NCBI GenBank assembly: GCA_013397455.1
Contig: VYZB01000384.1
Location: 601,929 to 665,928 of the forward strand
Reading direction: 5' to 3'
DNA from: Crotophaga sulcirostris
Lineage: Eukaryota; Chordata; Aves; Cuculiformes; Crotophagidae
DNA length: 64,000 nucleotides
A program made the position numbers and the translations under genes. Numbering within the stretch: position 1 is the stretch's first letter; every line of letters starts with the position of its first letter. The notes beneath the pieces were generated by a model. That model ran no database searches, was not told the origin of the DNA, and saw only the letters and a list, made by a program, of their open reading frames with translations. This document shows positions 1 through 14,946 of this stretch, in pieces.

Positions 1-3000
1 TCAAGTAACGCTATAGAACTATTCACTTACACAAAAATTTTAACTTGCATATTAACTTATATCAGGCAACACTGAGAGCATAATTAGCTTTCAAAATTAT
101 GATAATACAAAGAGAAACAAACCCAAGGTTTTCTCATTATTTTATAATAAAGAACACATTTTCACAAAAAGTAGGGCAATACAAAGCCGTTCCTTGACTA
201 GCTCCCATTCTGTAAAGAAAATTGAATAGAGGCACCATGGAAACATTTGTCAATTGGAGAATGGTGCCCAAACCCAAACAACTGACATTGACTGATGGCC
301 ACCTTTAGAAGCATCCTGCTTGGCCAGTCTCAACATCTTACTGCATCTCATTGAGACTACAACAAATAAAATGCACAGTCAAGGCTTCGTAATTTAGACC
401 TTTCCAGTAAGTATATGTTAGCTATTTTTTTCTTTATACATAAGAAAGTGGTGATAATCTTCAGTGACATCTTCAACTCCATCCTTTCATGATGCATAGC
501 TGACTATTATATTGATGAAATACTATTATGTAAAACTGTGGTTCTGAAAGATTCTGAGGAGGAATTTTAACCTAATACCAGTTCTGAGTGTCTGTGGCTC
601 AGGGAAGCAGGAACTGTGAAATAATGTTTTCTAGCATCACAGCATAGACAAAAAGTGGATGAGTGCAACCTCCATACTCTTTGAAACAGTGTCGAAGCAT
701 ACAAATGTTCTGTACACTGGTGAATTCCTAGTTAAACTTGATGTATTTACGTCATTGTTTAGTGTACAGCACTGCAAGTGGTTGTTTATGTTATTAACCC
801 TGAAAGAAAAATATGCAGCAATTTCTTCTTCCAAGTAAAACCAGAGCATTGTGGTGAAGTGCACTGTGCCCTTGCTGGAACTCAGTCAATGTCAAATACT
901 TAATCTAGACTTGAACTTCATGACTGTGCAGTCACCTGTAGTAGATGCTTAAAGACATAACAGGATTACAGGTCTAAATCTTATATATTGGTAGTTTTTG
1001 AACCTTCAAGGTGTTATCAAAACAAAAATATGCACCTTTGAGTGAACTCTTTGCCACAGCAGCCTTCCTTAGCACACACAGATTTGATCCGAGTCTGTGG
1101 TTCTTGCAGAGATATATATTGCATCATTGTCTATTTTCAGCTTGTTACATTAATCAAAACCTATCCCATTTATTAAACTGCTTCCTGCAGCTCAGGCATT
1201 TGAAATTCAGAGTGCCAGCAAGCAGCTGCCAGGCACCGTGAAGGAAAGAGGTGGGGTAGATTTGAGTAATGTACAAATTGAATTTCAAGTGACTGAGCAG
1301 CCTCTTTATCTCTTAGTGACACAACCAGTGATTGTAACAGTATTCTTAAAGGAAATGAAACCTGGAGCCACGGTTCAATCATTGGGTAGTTACTATAGCC
1401 CTTCCCAGCAGTCCTTCTGGAACTGCTGATGAGTGTGACCTTTGCAAAAATGCACAAAGCCTTGATTTCTGTACAGTTAACCTTTACAAGCTGGAACCCT
1501 CCTGTGGAACCTAACCACAACAGAGGGATGCTTTAGAACAAAAACACACACACATATTTTATGAAAGAGCAAATTCCAGGAGNNNNNNNNNNNNNAAACC
1601 TCCCCAAAACCCAACAAAAAGGCCTCAAATCAAACCCCCAAAACTAGAAAAGAATAATAGAAGAAAGAAAAAAGATTTTGGATAGGGGCATTTAGCAGTT
1701 TTCCAAATAGTCGATTACCTACACTTCTGTTTTAATCAGTACTTTTCTTGCTTCTCCTATTCCACACGTAGCAGTCAATCCAGAAGTCTAGCACCAAAGG
1801 TGTGTTTTTCAAAAATATTCTTTGTGCTTTAGGAATCATTCAGTCAAGAAGGTGACAAACCAGACATTCAATACAGTCTTAACACCAGATGTTCCACTAA
1901 AATCATAGTGGATGTACCCAGGTTCCCACCTCTTCATCCGTGTTCCTCCCTTATGCACCTGATACCCATGAGAGACTTCAGGCATTCACATTGCTGTATG
2001 AGAATAACTGTCGCAAGAGATTTTAGGAGAGGGCGAATTACCATTCTCCCATCCTTGCACTTTGAGGCTTGAGCTCAGCCAATGGGCATTATCTTCCTGA
2101 GCACTCAAGAACCCATGTTACCTCAGCCAGGGTTGTGTGCTGCTAGTATTTCTTTAGGGCTGCTTGAGAAGGAAAAAGCCCATGAAATTCCTTACCAAAA
2201 TTCCAACTGATGCAAAAAAAATTGTTGGTTACAATTTGAGCCGATGCCACAGCAGATAAAAGAGGATGCAAGCGGCCGGAATGCTTTATAAAGAACTCTC
2301 CTAGAGGAATCTTGATTACGATGGTATTTTGTTCCTCTTCCAGGTCTTTTTCTTATTATCGTTGATGACACTAATAACTGTTTGGAAAACTTTAAATACG
2401 TCTTTGAATAATATGAAAGGCAAAGTAATATTCTTTTATGTTTGATTGATTTGGTGTTCTGAGTATATGTCTCTTTGGGGAAAGATCTTTGAAAAATGAC
2501 TTTTTCAAAAACAAATCCCTACAATGTAAACTATGCTTCCATAGATTTTTCTGTATACCATTTAGTCTGGTGTAAAGAAGTCTTCTGTCTCACATGTACT
2601 GTATCAGTGCTTATCCTTGTCATGCTGGTAGTACAAATTTCCTACTGTTTTATTTTCTTGGGTGATTTCTGTCAGGCCGAGATATCAACTAAAGCACTTA
2701 ACACAGAAAAAGGGTGAGCGATATTAAAACACAAGGATTAAATTACAGAAGAATGTCATTAAAAGAGCACAAAATCAGACAAGTAACTAACTTGCAAATG
2801 TATTTTATCTTTAATAGCAAGTTAGAAACTTCATCTTGGGAGGTCATATATTAATTGTGACAATTTTTGTTTCCCTGGACAGACTGAAAACATATCACAG
2901 CTTTTTGCAATGCATTCTGTAAAACTACATCTGTAAGATACATGGGTAAGAACAACTTCATTCTAACCTTCAAAGTGAAGCCACATGCTTGGACCTCGGC

Positions 3001-6000
3001 AGGAAAATGACTTTAATTCATTCTAGATGACCTTTTCATTGAAAAGCAAACCTCTGCCCTTAGGCTATTGGGAAAGGTTAGGTGTACCTTCTTACTTTTA
3101 CTATTATAAGGCATGTATTTATTAGTGCTCTCTAGCATTTTTTTCACACCAGTTCCAGTTGGCTTTCAGAAAAGTCAAACGACTCCCACCTTCATCCCTA
3201 CTCTTTTCATTTTTGTAGATCATTAACTACTTCCAGACTGCTGCTAGGAAAAGGAAAAAGATCAACAGTATAATTGATACTATTCAGAACAATAAGCTAT
3301 TAAATAGCCAGCCTTCTCACTCTTTAAAACTTGCTTTGGTTGCCTCAAATAATTTAAAGGGAAAAAAAAATTCGTACAATGATACTAAATTTGCTGTTTT
3401 TCATCTCTGCCAATAAGAATTTTGGAATGTATGTATGGAGTTAGCACCCAGGGGACAATGTTAATTACCAACAGAGGAAATCATGTTTTGTATGCAGATT
3501 GGTGAAAAGTCTTTATTAACTGCTAAGAAATAGTTAATTTGTCATTAGTCAGAACACTGAACCAGAGCCTGCTGCCTATGAACCCTTGATTAAAGTTTAT
3601 GGTAGCAATAACCCCACTGAAAAACATTTGTTACCCTACTTAATGACCAGATTTTAAATCATTAATCTTCCTTTGCAGGTTAACCAACCAAATGGGCGTA
3701 AGTTGTTTGTAACAACCAATACCACCGATATTAGTATTCAGATGTTTAAAACATCAAACAAGCTTCTTAATATATAGTCTATAGCAACTTATTGATAGCA
3801 CCAAATATAAAAGAGAAGGGCCTCCATTCCAAACAGAAACAGCATGATATTGTAAATAAAAAGGCATAATTTGGTTTTTAACTAGCACATTACCTTAGAT
3901 AGAGTGCATATGCTGTACAGCAGTAGAGAGCCATAGCCCACTCCCACAGAGTACAGAGAGACGGAGGAACGTGCAAAAGCACACAAGAGGTTCTTATGAT
4001 GGACCACAGTCAGTGTCCACTGTGACTGTAACTGCCAGGGCAGTGTTGTGAGCACTGCTTTGCACATCTTCACAGTGATAAGAAGCTGAATTCACCCTCT
4101 ACCTTACTGAAGACAGATCTAGTCTGCCTGAAATGCTAATTTCCATTTCCTTAGGGAGTAGCAGGCACATAGTATATCAGCCAGCGCAAACTCAGAGGAT
4201 ACTAAAATTAAATTGTAGTTTACCCTGGTGGTAATTTCCTAATCAAGCTAAGATCATCTCTGCCAAGTGCAAACCAATACGTCCGTCTTTTAGTCTTCTA
4301 CTGAGGCAAATACACTCCTTGTTATTCCCTCACTCCAGGCTTCTTCTTGTCCAGCAGTACAAGTCTAAGGTATAGAGCAAAAGGCTCATGTGAATAATTC
4401 ATTTTTCTGGGATTTATACCTAGTTCATTTCAGTCTTGGAAAACTCAAGAGGAGGTTGTACTTACTGTGAAACCAGTCCAGCAGCATTTGTTTCAGGAGT
4501 ACTTCTTGAATATGAGTGTGTCCCAGATTAGTGCCTATACCCTCTAGAAATGTTTTGATTAGATTACTGTTATAGTATGTGCTTAATTCTGGATGTCTGT
4601 AGTCATTGGACCAGTGCCCAAAGTGAGAAGCAATGCTATTATTAGAAATCCTATTTGGAGGTTACAAACCATTGCAGGGCGTTATTTCAGGACAAGCTCC
4701 TCTGTTCTATGACCTATTGCGAACCGAACTGAACAAACTCCAGTGGACAACTGGTGATATTTTTTGAGCCCATTGGCTGAACATGCACAGCAGTACGCAC
4801 CTAAGAATGCATCAGTGGCAGCATTGTTCATCTTGAGGTAAAGAACAGATGACCTTAGCTGCACGTAAGCACCTGCCAGCTTCCACTGAAGTTAACTAAT
4901 GCAGCTTTATTATATACAGCACCTCTGGGAACTCAGTAATGAAGTGACCCATCTTTAATAATTCTCCAAATAACAGTAATACAATAACATTTGTGACCCA
5001 ATCACTTAAGATAGTTACTCTTGAGTAGCAAAATAATAAAGCAGGAACACGTGGGGTGGTTAGATCAATAGAGATGGTAATGACGCAAATGGTAGCAAAC
5101 TGCAGTGCTCTATTATCAGCGCAGCAAGGACTTTTGATCAAAGACAGGAATTCAGTTGCTCTCAGTAATTTTCTTTTCTGATGGCTATTTTGTAATTGTG
5201 GGAAATTTCATGTACATGTTAGTTCTTCAAATATTTTTGGTCAGTTTCCATCCGGTAAACAGGCTTCGCTATTATCTGAGTATTTAACTGAGCCAAGCTT
5301 TCAATAATAATTTAATGACTGAATTTCATATAGCTTTGGGGATACATGTTAACCAAATTACTACGCTGACATATTGAAACAAAATATTCTTATAACCATA
5401 TTCAATTTTGGGATTTTTCTCTTTTTTTAAGGGTTGTATTATTTTTTTCCCCTCATTCATCACAATATTAAAAATAAAAAGAAAAAAGAGCAGTTGCTTA
5501 TATACAACAACAAATTTTAGCACACAAATTACTTTTGAGGTAGATCTCATTTTAAAAAAGTCATTTTCCTGGACCCAGATACTTAGAAGAAAATCAAGTT
5601 CTGATTTAAAGTGCATATTACTGCAATCTTGTGAATTTGTCCTATAGGTCATTAGTGAAATAGTACTTCAGAATATTTGACTTTCAGCAAGGAACTCAGA
5701 GCTGAAAATGCTGAAGTATTTTAACCCTAAGTGACGTGGATGATAAGCATGACATTGCAGACTATCATGATACTCACAGCACAACTTCACAACACGCAGA
5801 TGCAGTGCCACCAATGGCTTAAAAAGTACAATTTCCTTCATGTGGGTGTTGCCATGGACAGGAAGACAAAGGCTGCATGAATATATCATTTCCCTACGTT
5901 GTGCAGGGAATAAGCAGATGCACCATCTTGTAATGTAACGAGAATCAGACACAAATGCTGATAAATACCAGTGCAACAATGCTGGTAAATGTTACACCAC

Positions 6001-9000
6001 AACTGTGGAGTAGCATGGTGCCTTGGGGAGGCCTTACCAGCTCTTAATGAGCTTTGATGCTCTCCTTCTTGAAAACCCTGTTTAGGTTTTCTGTTAACTC
6101 CATATGGCACTCTGATGAGCTCACACTTCTTCTTAAGTACTTCTGTATCAGAAAACAAGAGCAAAGCTGAAACAAAGTGAGTCATCTGTTTTAGTCTTTG
6201 CTTTCACTGCTGAGATAATGTGGAGGTGTTAATTACAAGACTTCACTGAGTCTTGACTAATAACAGTGTGCAAACAAATATATGTCAAACTTAGCGACAG
6301 AAAGCTTCTACTAATAAGGTAAAACTAGCAATTAGAGCTGACAATGAAGTCATACTTTTCCTTGAATATTCATTTATGAAGTCGTTGTTTGTAAGCTTGC
6401 TTCTAGTTTCTTCAAAGAAACTAATAGGAACTCTTATTCATTCATTAAAAATGACTTAAATATCATTTGGTGAGCTAGCAAACTGGATTAATTCTCCTTT
6501 GTACCAATCCACTGACCCTTCGCATCAAAGGCAGAGAAGTAATGTTCTCCGAGATTCCCCAATCAGTGACCTTGGCATAATAGGAACAAATTGAATTCCC
6601 AGAAGAAGAAAAATGACACTGACCATATAAAATCTCTAACCGCATGTCTGAAACACCATTAATTTCATTTAAATTCTACAGTGGATCTCCTTTGGTTACA
6701 AGAAGAACGAATATGATTAGCACACTAAACTTAGTCCTGTCACTTGGTCTGGGGCTTTTTTCCCCCTTCTTTACAAAGCAGTTTTGACATGCTTCTTTAA
6801 ACACACAAGCTTTGCGTTCCCATGCTGGATGAATGCATACCAGGAGGAAGCAGGCTGAACATTCAATTCTCTTTATGTGGCTGAATTCCCAAACAAAAAC
6901 AACTTCAAGTTCAAATTCAGCCATGCTGTCTAAGTCCATATACCTGGATGAATTATTCCTCTAAAGCCATTAAAAGATTATTCCAAAATCTATTAAATTA
7001 AATACAGATAATTTCAAGTTTTATGTTTTTAGTAGCATATCTAATGGAAAATAGAAAATATAATCCTGGAAAATAATTCACTAGGAAATATTTAATATGT
7101 AGCTGACAAATTAAGGAAACTAGTTCATTAAAAAACGCAATAAAATAAAATAAAATAATTACGTTTGGAAAGATCTTTTTTTTGATTGCCAATCTCCATT
7201 TTCTCCCCATGTTATAATGTAAACCACTTCCAATGTTAATATATGGTGAATATATGCCACTGCTGAACATTACTGAAACTGTGCCTAATATAATGCTGTT
7301 CTGGTGCTTCTTTCCTCATGGTGATATGTGTCTGAGTAATAGTCTGATTTCATATAATTTGATTTGTTCTCAGACACACTTCTGTTTATTTAGGTATCTA
7401 TGGAGATATCTATCCAGATATCTACATGTATACACCAACATACGTTATCAGTCTACCAACCTTTGACTCAACTATCATTTTTCTGATGAAACTCAGACTT
7501 CTTGTTGACCAGTTGCTCTGGGAAGGAGAAGGCAAGAGGACCACAACTGTGACCAGCCACTGTATGCTCTTGCTTCTGTTTCCATTCGTACGTTGGCATC
7601 AATGATAACAACAGATGGGACTGAAAAGCATAACTCTGCAAACCTAATGCAGAGAACCTGGAGTCCATTCTATTTTGTGAGTGTCTGAAGAGTGAGAAAG
7701 CTAAAATTTTGGTAGTTAGAGCCTCTGTTTTAATTCAAAATGCTTCTACATGGAGATAGTATAAGAGAAGGAGATACTGCAGAAGAAGGAGACACTGTGC
7801 CAACTGTGTTACCCCACTGATATGAAAACTTTGTTTGACTTTGTAATTCTTTATCTAGTAATCCAATTTGAAAATAAATAGGAATAAAATTAGTAAATTC
7901 AAGATGAGGTTTGCAGTTAGAGGTAGCAGACTTTATTAGGTCAATACAGTCAGACAATCAGCAAATTATTGATTTTGAAGTACTTTATTTTGTTGTGACG
8001 TTAAAAAAATCTCTGAAAAAGTGATCACATTCTTCAGGTACTGTTCAAAGTGCGTATCATGCTGTTGCACCTTTATTGGAGAGTTAGTGAAAGAAATGTT
8101 CTATGCATTCTTATTTTGTTTGCTAGTTTATGACTACTTACAGGCACTTTAAACACAGAGATTTCCTCTGTTTTAGCAATGCAAAATCCACCATAGACCT
8201 CTACTGCAAAATAGTTAAACCCAAATAGTTTAAAGGGAAAAAGATCAGTAGGAAAACTTTTGCCTTCAGTAAAACAGAATTTTGTAAGAAAGTGTTTCCG
8301 TTAATTATTTCTTGCAGCAGGTATTGGCCATCAAGGTAATGCATTACTACACCATTTGGAAAAAAACTACAGTTCTAATTAGATGAGCAAATAAATGTTC
8401 ATTTCAATTTATTAATATAGCTGCAGGCCTTGTTGCAATTTATCTCTCATTTCTGAGACCAGTGCATTGCAGGCTGGAAATCATTGTGGTGAAGTAACTG
8501 GCTTTAATAATGGATACAGACGCTGAATTATTCATGCAGAGAGGGGCAAGCATTGATGCTTTCCACTCACTCCTTTAATTAGCTGTGAGATGCTGATGAA
8601 CCCTGTAGTGTGTCTAAGCTTTCTAAGTTTATCTCCCCTGTAAATGTGAGTTCTCTTGTAGAAGCAAAAATATTCTGTTTATCAACAGCTTAATCCAAAA
8701 AATACATTCCTGACAAAATAACTGCTCTACTGTGGTTACTTTTTTGTATTTATTTTCATGTCAGCATCATTTCTATAACCCAAGTCTTCAATATTGGCCC
8801 CCAGATTAACTCAGCTCTCCTCTGCAAAAGTTATACAGCTTACAAATTCTGGAAAAGATTGCCTTATGGCTTTGATATTCAATGCACTTTCTCCACTGCA
8901 AGTGATGGATAGCAAACATAGTAGTAAGAAATATGCTTTACTCAAGGCATGTCCTCATATCCTCAGATTCCACTGGTGCACAGGGTAACTTCATAGTGTT

Positions 9001-11502
9001 TCTGGTTTTTTTTATCCTAAGGATTGCAGCAGGGTAGCGTGCTACCAATGGCAATGGTGAGAAGAAATATCTACCCTCTGTGGGGACTATATGGTCAGTC
9101 AAAGCAAGACCTTTCAGACTTCTAGGCATATAACTGTGCAGTTTTAATCGTTTTTCTTTCAACAGAACTGTTTCTGTGAGCCAAATTATATATATGCGTG
9201 ACAATTTGTTGAACCTGGCTCCAAACCAGGAAAAATCTGAAAGAGTATAGTACAGGAAAACTTTACAAAGACATAAGAAGTAATTGAGGTTTTCCTCTCA
9301 TCATACTGGACTAAACTTTTGTTTAAAACTGTCAGTTTGTAGCTGCTTAAAGTTAATGAACTACAGAAGACATTTTTCAAGCCTGGATTTGGTGTAGCAT
9401 CAAACAAACATTGCAAACTCATACCAAATGTAAGTGCTGCAATTATTTGTATGGGGCTCTGTGTGATATTTCTGTGGGTTTACCAATGTGCTTTAGTGGT
9501 TTCCTGTAGGGGGATCAATGATTATACTTTCTTAATGGAAAAAGAAATAGTAAAAAATAAAACCTTCAGAAATTTTTTATCTTTTTTCCCACAAATTTCT
9601 TAATTACGTGTACAGAGTAGAGCAGGAGAAATGCACTTAAGAGATGCTCTCTGCTGAGATATAATTCAATGGTTTTGCTGCAGTCACATTAACGACATGC
9701 TTAGATAATGGATTGTCTCTTATCTGACAGATCTACATTGCTATCAGCTGTTACCAAGCAAGTAAAGTATGTAGTGCACATGAACATTTATTGAGCAATT
9801 TTTGTATTGCATTGATAGGCTTCCTTTGACTTTCAGTATTTCTGAGCTAAAGAAAGAATCTGAGGGAGGCATTATCCTACCACTTTTTTTTTGGTAGAAA
9901 TTGAATCACTATTTCTATAAATCAAATACCAAGTTAAAAGCTCAGTGAAGTAAACAATGATGTATGTGAATTAGCAGCACAACTTTAGTCAATACAAATC
10001 AAAGTGGCTTTATGAAGATATTGATGTTTTCAGCTCTTGCGAAGGTTGAATACATTTAAGCATTTACCCCTGGAGGGACTGTTGATCCAAATGAATCTAT
10101 TCACTGTGAAACTAGATCACGGTCATGGCAGCAAATAAGCTTACATATACCAAAATAAACGTGTCACTTATATTAATCATAGTAACTGTTAAGTTCATAG
10201 CAACACAAGTGCTATTCTTAATGCAACATAACAGTGTAGAAAACAAGTACTTGATTGCAACATACAGACCGTATTTTAATTCAATTTTCCATCTATTTTT
10301 ATAATTTCAGGTAAGGGGAGTGAGGGAAGTATGCAATTATAATAACATTTTCACATATTCCACACAAAAAGAAGAGGCTGATTGTGATAAAAGATCTGTT
10401 ATTTTCTCATTTGCCTTAGGAGATTAAAGTAATGGCTGCTTTAAAAGACAAATTGTATTTTGTTTTTATGTAAATGTTGGACAGAATGTGCCAAATTTAC
10501 TCCTATTTGTAACTGTTTAAACCTGAGGAAGCTCCAACGAAGCCTTTCCTGAGTAATGCCATTGGCTTCAACAGAATTACTTGACCTTGATGCTGATGTG
10601 CCAGGCTTAGCTGACCTTATGTGTGGAACATCTTTGGCGTGGAAGAAGTGTGTGCTGAAAGTGGTATTTATTTCAACTGAAATAATGACTGTGTGAAAAA
10701 TAATACCTTATTCCTTTTTGAATAATATCATGAAAATGGCCAGGTTTAACAGGATTAGCTGCTGGACAGGAAACCTCATGACTGTGATCAAATGGCGAGT
10801 GGGAAATACTACGGAAAGTCTCAGTCAATAAAGAAAACTACACCCTTTGTATCAAATACAAAACACATGTTGTAAGCCTTCACCTGACATCTTAAAATCT
10901 TTTTCTCTCTCTACACTGCTCTGAAGAAGCTGACCAGTACCCATGGGCTTAAAAGGTAACGTGTAGCCTGTACTTCAGTGTGCAAAAGGGCAAACCGCTT
11001 TTCAGTCCCTTTGCCTTGTCCTCCAAGAAAATATAAACTTATAAATATCTCTTCAAACCCATCATACTTAATAAATGTCATCTTGCCTGAGGGCGCTTGC
11101 AAGAGACAAACATATATTAGAGGAACCTCACAAGACTGGAAACCAAAACCCCCGTGTAGCTGGAAGAAATAGATCTTTTCAAGCACATATGAAAAAAAGA
11201 ACTGTAAATTAAAATATCCCCCACAATGGTTTTTTTGTAGGTCTCTGCTTCGCTAAAGAATAGTGCAGCATTCAAGTGTGGGAATGTTTCTCTTAAACAT
11301 GTGTAAATCACACATTTCGCCTCTCAGGCTGCGGCAGAACCGTAGCAGCGGTGGGGGTGGGGAGGAAGAAATACTGGTCAGGCAGTGTGTTAATGAAACA
11401 TTTACACAAGCAGTTTATGTGGTAGTAATGAAAAAGGCCTCTTTCATCCTACCCTTTCATTACTTAGCACAATCTTTAAGAGGATTTGTTATAAAAAAAG
11501 CA
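1..11502. other. Single-copy AT-rich non-coding DNA
   Basis: I see no gene here. All six frames are broken into short open stretches of about 60-115 codons, with no domain, signal peptide or family resemblance. Minor features are a short (TAAAA) run near 7,140-7,155, several A or T homopolymers, and the small assembly gap listed separately. Sections around 3,420-3,700 and 8,420-8,600 have a balanced, non-repetitive texture with TAATTA-type and ATTAAT-type sites, as often seen in conserved non-coding elements. That is only an impression without an alignment. Confidence 0.6.
1583..1595. other. Assembly gap, 13 Ns
   Basis: Thirteen undetermined bases interrupt otherwise ordinary sequence. The right flank is A- and C-rich (runs such as aaacctccccaaaaccc), a composition that may have hampered sequencing. 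There is no sign of a repeat boundary on either side. Confidence 0.98.
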
Positions 11503-11527
11503 GTGTGTGTGTGTGTGTGTGTGTGTG
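11503..11527. repeat. (GT)n dinucleotide microsatellite
   Basis: About 12.5 uninterrupted GT units, followed by a G-rich stretch (GTGCGGGGAGGGCAGGGGGG). An open frame of 155 codons runs through it (11,263-11,730, plus strand) and reads the repeat as alternating Cys-Val. I regard that frame as chance. Confidence 0.95.
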
Positions 11528-14500
11528 GTGTGCGGGGAGGGCAGGGGGGAGAATGTGCTTATCGGTTGATTCTCAGGATTGGTGGTGCTGAGTTCTTAAT
11601 AGATTGCCCCTGGATTTGGGATTACTGCTGCGCAAGCTCTTTCAGGCGTCGTTACAGAACAGAAAGCAGTTTGTTTTTGCAGCATTCTCACCCTCGGATG
11701 AAGAGAGCTATTGACTTTGTGATGAAATGACACAGGACTCTAAGTCGCTGTGGACTGATCCCTTCTGTTGCTCCATCTTTCCCTTAAAGAAGAAACTACA
11801 TATTCATAATGATTTCTTTACGGTAGATGACACAGATTGTATTGAGACACGCACTAATTCCTCAGCTAATATGATTAAAAGCTGCTGACACTGTGAGTTT
11901 AGGCACAGCAAGGAGCAGGCTCTCATGAAATTCCTGAGCTGGGATGCACCTCTACAGGCAATTTTCCCTGGAGTAAACCAGTTACAGCGTCTTGTGCAAA
12001 TGTGGGCATTTTAGTTCTTTTTGGATCGGGAATTATTTTGTACTGGAGCAGATTTTGCTGGAGGATGAATGTGCATTTGTCTCCCTCTTCCTCAGTCATT
12101 CAGTACTCTGCTTTGTTCACCCTGCCATGTGGCTCTGAGCTCGCTGCCACTGGCCACCACTGCTTCGACCTTTTGCATGTGGATACTCTTGCATTATTGG
12201 GAAGCCCTCCCAAAAGTCTCACCTGTGCAAACAGACCTATGAAGGTGTCTCCCACTCAAATGAAAAAAAAAAATGTTCTTGGTCGGTACATCTTTCTTAA
12301 TGATGCAAGGCCAGATCTGCAGCTGGCACAGGCTGCTGAGTCCCCCAGACTGCTGCAGGGCACCATAAGCACCTGTTGGCTGTGCTCCCAAACTAAAGCA
12401 ACACAATGCAGGGCTCAGCAGGAAGGTGGGGCAGCAGCAGGGTCTTGCCGTGTAACACAATCCTAGATGCAGGCAACTTCCTGGCACTGTCCTGGTGGGA
12501 GCTACTGCTCACCTGGCCCTGCCTCTGATTAGTTTGCATTTGATAAATGCACACATATATTTGACGGAGTTGATTAGGCCTTGTTGTCTACTGGCCTTGG
12601 CACTGATGTTGGCTTCTCAGTATTATCACCCAGTTTCAAATCTCCGCTTTCCCACTGGCTCAAGGAAATTAATGACAGGAAAATGGGCAAAAACAGCATA
12701 CTGACTGTTCATGAAGTTGATTTCCAATCTTATTATAATTTCATTATGCACTGCTATGAAGAGATTTTATTTTCCGTCAGGCATAGGGCATGACAGTATA
12801 AGATGATCAGATATTCATCTTCAGTTGTATGAAATCTCTCACTTGGTATCCTTAAGTGTAGGAGAAGAATACTGGATGTCAAGAGAAGAATCAAAGATTT
12901 TTATTTGTAATTCCACTCCTGATTGGAAATGGACTGAAATCTAAAAATAACATATGGAGATCTTTAAAAATACTTTCCAATTGTCAGTTAGGAAATCGAA
13001 CATTTCATTTTCGCTCTACCCCTTAATCATATTATATGAGAACAGTTTTCAACAATAATGAAACAAATTACAATTAAAGATCTAGTTGAAAACATGATTA
13101 AGTAAGTTTTTCACGGGACATAAAAGAATTACACTGTATTCCCTGCATCTGGAATCACCAAATGGGATAAAAGTATCTCATAATCCATTAACTATGATAG
13201 TTTTGGAAATGATATGGACAGATTGTCTGAACCTGGCTTGGAGGATTTTAGTGTTGAAATGTGCAGTCTTGCCTTTAAATCTTCTTTCATTTTAGTTTCA
13301 ATGTTTTTGTTTCTCAACAGAGAGGAAGTAAAGTTAGTGGTTTGGGCAAGGGAACAGGAGAGAGTAAAAAGCAAAGAAACATTTCCAGCTGACATTTGTT
13401 CTGTTTCTGATTTTGACCTGGAGATCTCTCTTTATTTGGTTTTTGGTCTGTATGGAGCTTTAACTAAGAGCACGCATCTCACAATTAATAACGGCTTGAG
13501 CTAATAATTTGACTTCTTTGAGGATTTTACTTTTATTCCACACAAAATCTATATTTAGGGGAATATTATGGTACTACAGTTAAGTATTCAGTAGTCAAAA
13601 TGCACAGTCTTAGCTCTGTACCATGAACATTTTTAATTATTATAGATCTTAATTGCAGAATTAGTCTTCAGAATTGCTCCACGCTTTTTCTACAGTCTGT
13701 GTACAACATACTGTAAGATTCCACCCCCCCAATCCCCAATATTTTATAGTCTATTTAATTTAATATGGTATCAATTCTATATATTTCACTAACTTTCAGA
13801 CTGCAGGTTCCATCAGCCAGTGGTTTGGTATTTTAGGAAGTTTATAGGTTTCCATGACAGCATAGTTCTTGCTACAAATACTGCGTAGGGGTGGACCAGG
13901 ACATAATCACAAAGTTGAAGTAGCTGGAAAATTCCACAGTCTATGCATGGATATGTTCCTTTATATGTGAATGTATATACACACACCTATGAGTGTGTGT
14001 GCTCACATGTGTAACAGTGGCATTCTTAAAACACAGCAAAACCAAAAAGCTAAGTATTACTGGAAAACAAACCGTCAGTGTCACTTGGCTCAAAACAATT
14101 ATTTGTAAACTTTTTTCCCCATTTTATCTAGTTGTATTTTTAATTATATATGCATTATTATTAAGGCCTGTTTTTTAAAAGGAAAACAGAGGATTATAGA
14201 GATGCAGACTGACAGCAGCTGAACAACCTGATGTCATGATGTTCTGGAAATGTGCAGCCCTATCCTCTCAGCACCTTGTGCTTCCTTTTTCTGGCAACGT
14301 ACATGAGCAAGTTCAGCTCACTAAATCTGCAGAAAACTGACCCAGTAGGGGTGGGAGAATATATCATTAGGTATATTAGCTTATTGGGAGGTCCTGGAGT
14401 GAGGTTGTGAGAGTGGTTGGGATTACACAGCCAGATGCAGGGAAGTGAAAGGAAATGAAAGAGGAGTGGGAGGATGAGATCTGCCCATTGCAATGGTAGT

Positions 14501-14790
14501 GAGATGTTAGATCAACTCAGTTGTTTCAAAAAGACAGTAGTATTGAAAAAAAAGTCTGTTACCAAAAAGTTGTTTTTATATGAGGTCTTTCTGTTAAAAA
14601 TAATATTCTGGGAGCTTAACTAATTTTTACTCATTGATACGCATACACAGTGTCTGTGCTTCTTTGAGCATTTCCAAGCATGATTTTGTTTAGAAGCGTT
14701 TATTGCATGGCTTTCTGGAACACCATACACCTCTCTTTAAAATATTAGTCTTGCAAAAACTTATACCTTTGATTTGGTTTATGTGCTATG
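11528..14790. other. Non-coding DNA, no recognised feature
   Basis: The first kilobase (to about 12.5 kb) is somewhat richer in G+C than its surroundings, which explains the longer open frames there (for example 154 codons on the plus strand at 12,002-12,466). None of the predicted peptides resembles a known family. The rest is AT-rich, with short CA/GT patches near 13,980-14,010. Confidence 0.55.
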
Positions 14791-14946
14791 AAGTTTTGAG
14801 ACTGTGCAGTCTCCATCACTGGAGGATTTAAAACCCTGACTGGGTGAAGTCCTGAGTAGCCTACTCTGACCTCAGAGCTGACCTTGCTGTGAGCGTCACG
14901 TTGGACTCAATACATTCTGAGGTTCCTCCTGACCTGAATTATCCTA
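14791..14946 (+). mobile_element. CR1 retrotransposon, old 3'-end fragment
   Basis: The stretch can be followed along the usual 3' end of avian CR1: a 'gactgtgcagtctccatcac' segment, then 'ctggaggattt', a 'gactgggtgaagtcctgagt' block, a 'ttggactcaatacattctga' block and finally 'ggttcctcctgacct'. This covers the last codons of ORF2 and the 3' untranslated region. The terminal 8-bp repeat has decayed beyond clear recognition. Substitutions and small indels are frequent, so this is one of the older copies in the window. It is the only old copy on the plus strand. Confidence 0.8.

Noticed and set aside
11263..11730. 155-codon open frame on the plus strand
   Set aside because: It runs through the (GT)n microsatellite (alternating Cys-Val), lies in a locally GC-richer patch where stops are rarer, and shows no domain.
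12002..12466. 154-codon open frame on the plus strand
   Set aside because: No recognisable domain, mixed low-specificity composition, and overlapping open frames on the other strand. It is consistent with chance in a GC-richer patch.
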